Shown one piece after another: positions 6,508 through 9,870 of a DNA stretch of 9,870 bases. The notes under the pieces were generated by a model. That model saw nothing but the letters and a program-made list of their open reading frames with translations, ran no database searches and was not told the DNA's origin. Positions within the stretch are counted from its first letter, which is position 1. Each line of letters starts with the position of its first letter. The stretch comes from JBGLNJ01 sp964353405 (GTDB lineage Bacteria > Chloroflexota > Anaerolineae > Fen-1058): contig CAYGWJ010000066.1 of NCBI GenBank assembly GCA_964353405.1, positions 1 to 9,870 of the forward strand. The letters run 5' to 3'. The translations under genes and the position numbers were made by a program.

Positions 6508-7854
6508 ATGACTGAATTCGAATGGCCGCCCCTGCAGGATGAGGCCGTGCGCCATCTGCAAAACCTCGTCCGCATCAATACCACCAATCCGCCGGGCAAC
6601 GAAACTAAAGCCGCGCATTACCTGGACCGTGTATTGCGCGCTGAAGGATTCGAGCCGGTGATTGTAGAGTTCGCACCGGGGCGCGGCAATCTCGTCGCCC
6701 GCTTCAAGGGCGATGGCACTCTCCCGCCGCTTTTACTCTTTGGCCATACCGACGTGGTGCCGGTTGAGGCGGAACACTGGACACACTCTCCCTTTAGCGG
6801 CGACCTGGCCGACGGCTGCGTGTGGGGCCGGGGCACGCTGGATATGAAAAGCATGGTTGTGATGGAACTGATGACCATGCTGCTTTTGGCGCGCCACAAG
6901 GTTCCACTCAAGCGCGATGTGATTTTTGCTGCCACGGCTGACGAAGAAGCGGAAGGTAAGTATGGCCTGGGCTGGCTTGTCCGCGAACAGCCTGAACTGG
7001 TTCGCGCCGAATGGGGATTTTCCGAGCTCGGCGGTTTTAGTATCCCGGTGAACGGCCGCCGCGTCTATCCCTGCCAGACGGCGGAAAAAGGCGTGTGCTG
7101 GCTGAATCTGCGAGCGCGAGGTAAACCCGGGCACGCGGCTTTGCCACACGGCGACAATGCCGTCGCGCACCTGGTGCGCGCGGTCAACCGCCTCACGCGC
7201 CAGCGGATGCCATTCCATGTCACGCCGACGGCGGCTCGGTACGTGCAGGGTATGTCCGCCGCAGTGGGCGGCGCGCGGGGACTCGCTTTGAGAGCTTTGC
7301 TCAACCCGGTGACGCACGATAGAGCGCTCAACTGGCTGATGGCTCGCGAGCCAGAGCACGCGCGATCGCTCGTCGGCATGTTTCACAACACCGCCACGCC
7401 CACCCAACTCAACGCCGGTCAAGCGCCGAACGTCATCCCGTCCACAGCAGAAGCGGTGCTGGATGGGCGCCTGCTGCCTGGCTTTGACCGGTCGAGCTTT
7501 TTGGCCGAACTGGCGCCGCTGCTTGGGCCAGACATTGAAGTGCAAGTGATGGAATACGGCGCTCCCCTCGACGTGCCGGTGGACACGCCGCTGTTCCGTG
7601 CTATGACCGCCGGACTGCGCCGCCACGACCCGACGGCGATCGTTCTGCCTTATATGCTTTCCGGCGCAACCGATGCCAAGTTCGCTGCGCGGTTGGGCAT
7701 CAAGAGCTATGGTTTTTCGCCGCTCAAGCTGCAAGTGGGCGAGCCGTTCGGCGAGTTGATTCACGGCCACGACGAGCGCGTCCCCGTACGTGCGCTCGCT
7801 TTTGGCGTCCAAGTGCTCTACGAGGTCGTGCGCGATTTCTGTTCCGCGGGGTAG
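6508..7854 (+). CDS. M20-family metallopeptidase/deacylase
   Basis: This 448-aa cytoplasmic zinc hydrolase belongs to the ArgE/DapE/carboxypeptidase G2 superfamily. Metal-site motifs appear in order: GHTDVVP (His80, with Asp82), GRGTLDMKS (Asp112), DEEAEG (catalytic Glu146 and ligand Glu147), FSELGG (Glu173) and IHGHDER (His419, spaced like the last DapE ligand). GKPGHAALPHGDNA (205-218) lies in the inserted dimerisation domain and supplies His209, which reaches the partner's active site in this family. Length is normal and nothing is broken. The substrate cannot be told from sequence. It may be an N-acyl amino acid, a dipeptide or a carbamoyl compound, and the neighbours do not point to arginine or lysine synthesis. 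The gene is divergent from the secreted SGNH-like gene. The ATG lacks a ribosome-binding site and sits 6 nt after an extended -10, so its mRNA may be leaderless. No terminator is evident after the stop. Confidence 0.9.
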   Translation: MTEFEWPPLQDEAVRHLQNLVRINTTNPPGNETKAAHYLDRVLRAEGFEPVIVEFAPGRGNLVARFKGDGTLPPLLLFGHTDVVPVEAEHWTHSPFSGDLADGCVWGRGTLDMKSMVVMELMTMLLLARHKVPLKRDVIFAATADEEAEGKYGLGWLVREQPELVRAEWGFSELGGFSIPVNGRRVYPCQTAEKGVCWLNLRARGKPGHAALPHGDNAVAHLVRAVNRLTRQRMPFHVTPTAARYVQGMSAAVGGARGLALRALLNPVTHDRALNWLMAREPEHARSLVGMFHNTATPTQLNAGQAPNVIPSTAEAVLDGRLLPGFDRSSFLAELAPLLGPDIEVQVMEYGAPLDVPVDTPLFRAMTAGLRRHDPTAIVLPYMLSGATDAKFAARLGIKSYGFSPLKLQVGEPFGELIHGHDERVPVRALAFGVQVLYEVVRDFCSAG

Positions 7855-7882
7855 CCCGGAGCGATCAGCGATCTTGCGCCGC

Positions 7883-7911
7883 TAGACAGGCGCGGGTTCT
7901 TGTGCTAAACT
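7883..7911 (+). promoter_or_regulatory. Putative promoter of the receiver operon
   Basis: TAGACA (7883-7888, five of six matches to TTGACA) and TAAACT (7906-7911) are separated by exactly 17 bp, and TG precedes the -10 by one base (7903-7904). Transcription would begin near 7918, about 88 nt before the first receiver's ATG. The leader contains a small hairpin, CTGCTG (7946-7951) with CAGCAG (7959-7964), of unknown significance. Confidence 0.6.
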
Positions 7912-8005
7912 AGATGCCCAAACAGGTAAGCTCGCCTCAATCGCGCTGCTGAATCTGTCAGCAGTGGGACCCGTATCCGGCATTGCAAGGTCTTGGGAGA
8001 GCGAC

Positions 8006-8395
8006 ATGGCTGAACGGAAAAGAAACGTAGTCTGCATTGAAGACGAGCCAGAGATGATCGATCTCATCCGACTCATTCTGGGACGCCGGGGTTTTGAGTT
8101 GACCGGAGCCATGGGAGGCCGTGAGGGACTGGACGCTGTGCGGCGCGTCAGGCCTGACCTGGTGTTGCTTGACCTGATGATGCCGGACATGGACGGCTGG
8201 GATGTCTATCAGCAGATGAAAGCCGACGACGATCTCAAAGACATCCCGGTCATCATCGTCACGGCCAAAGCGCAAAGCATAGACAAAGTCCTGGGGCTGC
8301 ATATTGCCAAAGTGGATGACTATGTTACCAAGCCCTTTGGCCCGCAGGAGCTTCTCCAGAGCGTTGAAAAAGTCCTCGGCACCCAAGCTGCATGA
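8006..8395 (+). CDS. Stand-alone response-regulator receiver protein (first of a tandem pair)
   Basis: This 129-aa protein consists of one CheY-like receiver domain and no output domain. The acidic pocket is Glu12/Asp13 in CIEDEP, the phospho-acceptor is Asp56 in LLDLMMPDMDGW, the switch residue is Thr86 (VTAK) and the conserved lysine is Lys109 (KPF). A histidine kinase would phosphorylate it in the cytoplasm, and it must act by protein contact or phosphotransfer, not by binding DNA itself. No kinase is encoded here. I chose ATG 8006, which has GGGAG 6 nt upstream. The longer in-frame start at 7964 adds residues outside the family and would start inside the leader hairpin. It has its own promoter and lies 33 bp before a close paralogue. 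Confidence 0.92.
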   Translation: MAERKRNVVCIEDEPEMIDLIRLILGRRGFELTGAMGGREGLDAVRRVRPDLVLLDLMMPDMDGWDVYQQMKADDDLKDIPVIIVTAKAQSIDKVLGLHIAKVDDYVTKPFGPQELLQSVEKVLGTQAA

Positions 8396-8428
8396 ATCCT
8401 GACAGGCACGCGATCGGCAGGAGATGAT

Positions 8429-8830
8429 ATGTCGTCAGAACCTCGCACAGTTGTATGCATTGAAGATGAACCAGGGGTCATCGAGTTGATTCGTTTGATC
8501 CTGGAGCGCCGAGGTTTGAGGGTCGTGGGTGCCGTGAGCGGCGCGGAGGGTCTGGAAGTGGTCCGCCAGGTCAAGCCGTCCCTCGTCTTGCTGGACCTCA
8601 TGATGCCGGGGATGGATGGCTGGGAAGTCTACCGGCGGATGAAGGCCGACGCGATGATGAAGACCATTCCTGTCATCATCGTCACCGCCAAGGCCGAGGG
8701 CATTGACGAAGTGTTGGCCAAGCACATTGCCAAAGTGGACGACTATATCAAAAAGCCATTTTCGCTTCAAGAGCTTTTGCAGTCTATCGATCGGGTTCTG
8801 AACCGCAAGAAGACGCCCCCCTCTTTATAG
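8429..8830 (+). CDS. Stand-alone response-regulator receiver protein (second of a tandem pair)
   Basis: This 133-aa single-domain receiver has its key residues at the same positions as its upstream neighbour: Glu12/Asp13, Asp56 (LLDLMMPGMDGW), Thr86 and Lys109. By hand count about 83 of 129 aligned residues are identical, so the pair arose by tandem duplication. Differences cluster at the N-terminus, helix 1-strand 2 (26-39), the 75-79 loop and the C-terminus. In this family, helix 1 and helix 5 often contact kinases and partners. The C-terminal tail is basic, then proline-containing (RKKTPPSL). AGGAG (8419-8423) lies 5 nt before the ATG. Co-transcription with the first receiver is likely from the 33-bp gap. 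An intrinsic terminator follows 28 bp after the stop. Partner kinase and downstream target are not in the window. Confidence 0.93.
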   Translation: MSSEPRTVVCIEDEPGVIELIRLILERRGLRVVGAVSGAEGLEVVRQVKPSLVLLDLMMPGMDGWEVYRRMKADAMMKTIPVIIVTAKAEGIDEVLAKHIAKVDDYIKKPFSLQELLQSIDRVLNRKKTPPSL

Positions 8831-8858
8831 AGCGGCCGAGTCAGCATGATGTGTCACG

Positions 8859-8890
8859 CCCCTGACTCTAAAGGTCAGGGGTTGTTGTTT
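8859..8890 (+). terminator. Intrinsic terminator of the receiver operon
   Basis: An 8-bp stem CCCCTGAC (8859-8866) pairs with GTCAGGGG (8874-8881) around a 7-nt loop, followed by TTGTTGTTT (8882-8890). It overlaps the 3' end of the truncated minus-strand MBL-like frame, whose stop codon (8875-8877) falls inside the right arm. The left-hand flank has no T tract for the minus strand. Confidence 0.88.
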
Positions 8891-9000
8891 GCCATCGCAT
8901 CACGCTCAACATACACGTTGACCGGGCCGACCGGGAATGGCGTTGGGATTTTGATCTGGACCAGGTCGGGGAAGACGACGACTGGATTCTGAAGCGTCAC
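8875..9000 (-). pseudogene. Truncated N-terminus of a probable MBL-fold hydrolase
   Basis: A minus-strand frame begins with GTG at 9000, overlapping the MaoC-like stop codon in a GTGA junction, and runs 41 codons to TGA at 8875. Its residues QIKIPTPFPVGPVNVYV (15-31) resemble the first strands of metallo-beta-lactamase-fold hydrolases, where a similar P-F-P-hydrophobic-N-x-Y stretch opens the protein. The zinc-binding HxHxDH motif and everything else of the fold are missing. After residue 31 the sequence (ERDAMANNNP) no longer looks like the family and enters the receiver operon's terminator. The four-base overlap is typical of translational coupling in an intact operon, so I read this as the 5' stump of a gene whose remainder was deleted. 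It could alternatively be a chance frame. No protein function is expected. Confidence 0.5.
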
Positions 9001-9464
9001 TCGGGCTGGCTGCGCACGAGCACATTCCACTTGCCGCGCTGGATGACCTCGTCGCGCTGATTCTTGACCTCGACGTTGAACATGACCATGCCGCCGGTGG
9101 AACCGGGCATCCCGCGTTTTTGCGCCACTTTAGCACTCACCGTGAGTGTGTCGCCGATTTTTGTCGGCCCGGTGAATTTACACTCGAGCGAAAGGAATGC
9201 ATCGGCGGTGCCGGCCATAAAGCCCAACTGCCAGGCCAACCCCGAAGCGACCGAGAGCACCAGCAGCCCGTGCGCAATGCGCTCGCCGAACTGGCCGCCT
9301 TTGCAGAACTCGGCATCGGTGTGGACGGGATTATAGTCGCCGGAAAGCCCGGCGAATGTCACAATGTCTGACTCGGTGATGGTACGGCCCTGGCTCGTCA
9401 TCTTGTCGCCCACCGTGAACTCTTCAAAGTAGCGTCCGCGCGGGCGGTCAACTTGATCTGTCAT
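8997..9464 (-). CDS. MaoC-family hotdog dehydratase/(R)-specific enoyl-CoA hydratase-like protein
   Basis: This 155-aa protein has a single hotdog fold of the MaoC type. The signature SGDYNPVHTDAEF (41-53) carries the hydratase catalytic residues Asp43 and His48 with Asn45, and the following GERIAHGLLVLSVASGL (60-76) is the usual hotdog helix. Members hydrate trans-2-enoyl-CoA or related acyl thioesters in the cytoplasm. The substrate here is unknown, and members of this length are often annotated only as MaoC-like dehydratases. I chose ATG 9464 because the purine run GGAGGAGGAG directly precedes it. An in-frame GTG at 9479 would put that ribosome-binding sequence inside the gene. It lies 27 bp downstream of a GNAT gene on the same strand, and its stop overlaps the start of the truncated MBL-like frame, so it was the middle gene of an operon. 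Confidence 0.9.
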   Translation of the reverse strand: MTDQVDRPRGRYFEEFTVGDKMTSQGRTITESDIVTFAGLSGDYNPVHTDAEFCKGGQFGERIAHGLLVLSVASGLAWQLGFMAGTADAFLSLECKFTGPTKIGDTLTVSAKVAQKRGMPGSTGGMVMFNVEVKNQRDEVIQRGKWNVLVRSQPE

Positions 9465-9491
9465 CTTCTCCTCCTCCACTTGTACCTTTTA

Positions 9492-9870
9492 TCATCTGAC
9501 GGTGAATCGCATGATGGGGCGTGTCTCGGACCTGCGCGCCACTTCCACAAAGCCCGCCTTGAGGAAGGTGGACGCCAAGCCAGTAAAAACAAAAACATCT
9601 GGCGCGCTGCCCGCCTTGGGTTCCACAGGATACCCTTCGACGATTTTCGCACCATGCTCTCGTGCGTATTCGATGGCGGCGGTCAACAGCTGGTGGGTGA
9701 CGCCCTTGCGCCGATATGGCTTGGAAACAAAAAAGCAAACGACCGACCAGACAGGTTCCTCGTCCACTCGCTTGAGTATGCGTGAACGCTCCAAAGCAGA
9801 AAAGTCTTTTCTCGGCGCAACCGAACACCAGCCCACCGGCTCGCCCTCGGCATAAGCCAAAAGGCCGGGC
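9492..9870 (-). CDS. GNAT-family N-acetyltransferase (5' end beyond the window)
   Basis: The last 125 residues of a GCN5-related acetyltransferase are visible, and the frame stays open to the window edge. The visible part begins LLAYAEGEPVGWCSVAPR, the central strand region. It is followed by PVWSVVCFFVSKPYRRKGV, whose R-R-K-G-V is the acetyl-CoA pyrophosphate loop, then helix THQLLTAAIEYAREHGA. Near the end come FLKAGFVEVARRS and RPIMRF. A TTG at 9860 is not the true start, because conserved fold continues upstream of it; the first strand and helices must lie beyond 9870. Such enzymes transfer acetyl from acetyl-CoA to an amine, and the acceptor cannot be told. It is probably the first or an early gene of the minus-strand operon with the MaoC-like gene, so its promoter is outside the window. 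Confidence 0.88.
   Translation of the reverse strand, partial: PGLLAYAEGEPVGWCSVAPRKDFSALERSRILKRVDEEPVWSVVCFFVSKPYRRKGVTHQLLTAAIEYAREHGAKIVEGYPVEPKAGSAPDVFVFTGLASTFLKAGFVEVARRSETRPIMRFTVR

Noticed and set aside
6733..7812. Minus-strand 359-aa frame opposite the M20 gene
   Set aside because: The plus strand carries the complete M20 metal site. The antisense translation is Arg/His-rich and without motifs.

Overview
The window looks like chromosomal DNA from a GC-rich bacterium, most likely a member of the Chloroflexota (Anaerolineae-like). That placement is an inference. It rests on a nifJ-type pyruvate:ferredoxin oxidoreductase followed by a dihydroorotate-dehydrogenase-like gene, on a secreted protein ending in a 'YLPLV' tail of the kind I associate with exported Anaerolineae proteins, and on a tRNA gene without encoded CCA. 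No phage, transposase, CRISPR array or plasmid gene is visible, and most of the window reads as ordinary core or housekeeping DNA.

Layout from left to right. (1) A tRNA-Glu(TTC) gene with its own intrinsic terminator (2-127). (2) A leader of about 240 bases with a plausible promoter and a small inverted repeat, then a full-length PFOR gene (366-3929). (3) A perfect 27-nt palindrome, then a DHOD-like flavoprotein gene (3987-4985) ending at a strong terminator (5014-5045). (4) On the minus strand, a doubtful reading-frame remnant (5065-5316) and a secreted SGNH-like protein (5276-6322) with a clear promoter. (5) Divergent from it, an M20 metallopeptidase/deacylase (6508-7854) whose start codon lies where transcription should begin, so its mRNA may be leaderless. 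(6) Two tandem, closely related stand-alone response-regulator receivers (8006-8395 and 8429-8830) with a promoter and a terminator. (7) On the minus strand, read from the right edge: a GNAT acetyltransferase (cut by the window end), a MaoC-type hydratase, and a 41-codon remnant of what looks like the start of an MBL-fold hydrolase gene.

How they work together. PFOR oxidatively decarboxylates pyruvate to acetyl-CoA with ferredoxin or flavodoxin as acceptor, so the organism probably has an anaerobic or facultative central metabolism. The DHOD-like flavoprotein appears co-transcribed with it, lacks the hallmark DHOD active-site residues, and may serve PFOR-linked redox chemistry rather than pyrimidine synthesis. 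The receivers have no kinase or output domain here and presumably act in phosphorelay with partners elsewhere. The GNAT, MaoC and truncated MBL genes look like one minus-strand operon whose 3' end was lost where it now abuts the receiver operon.

I see no convincing new multi-gene system. The best leads are the atypical DHOD-like partner of PFOR, the perfect palindrome between them, the probable leaderless start, and the truncated gene hidden under the receiver terminator.
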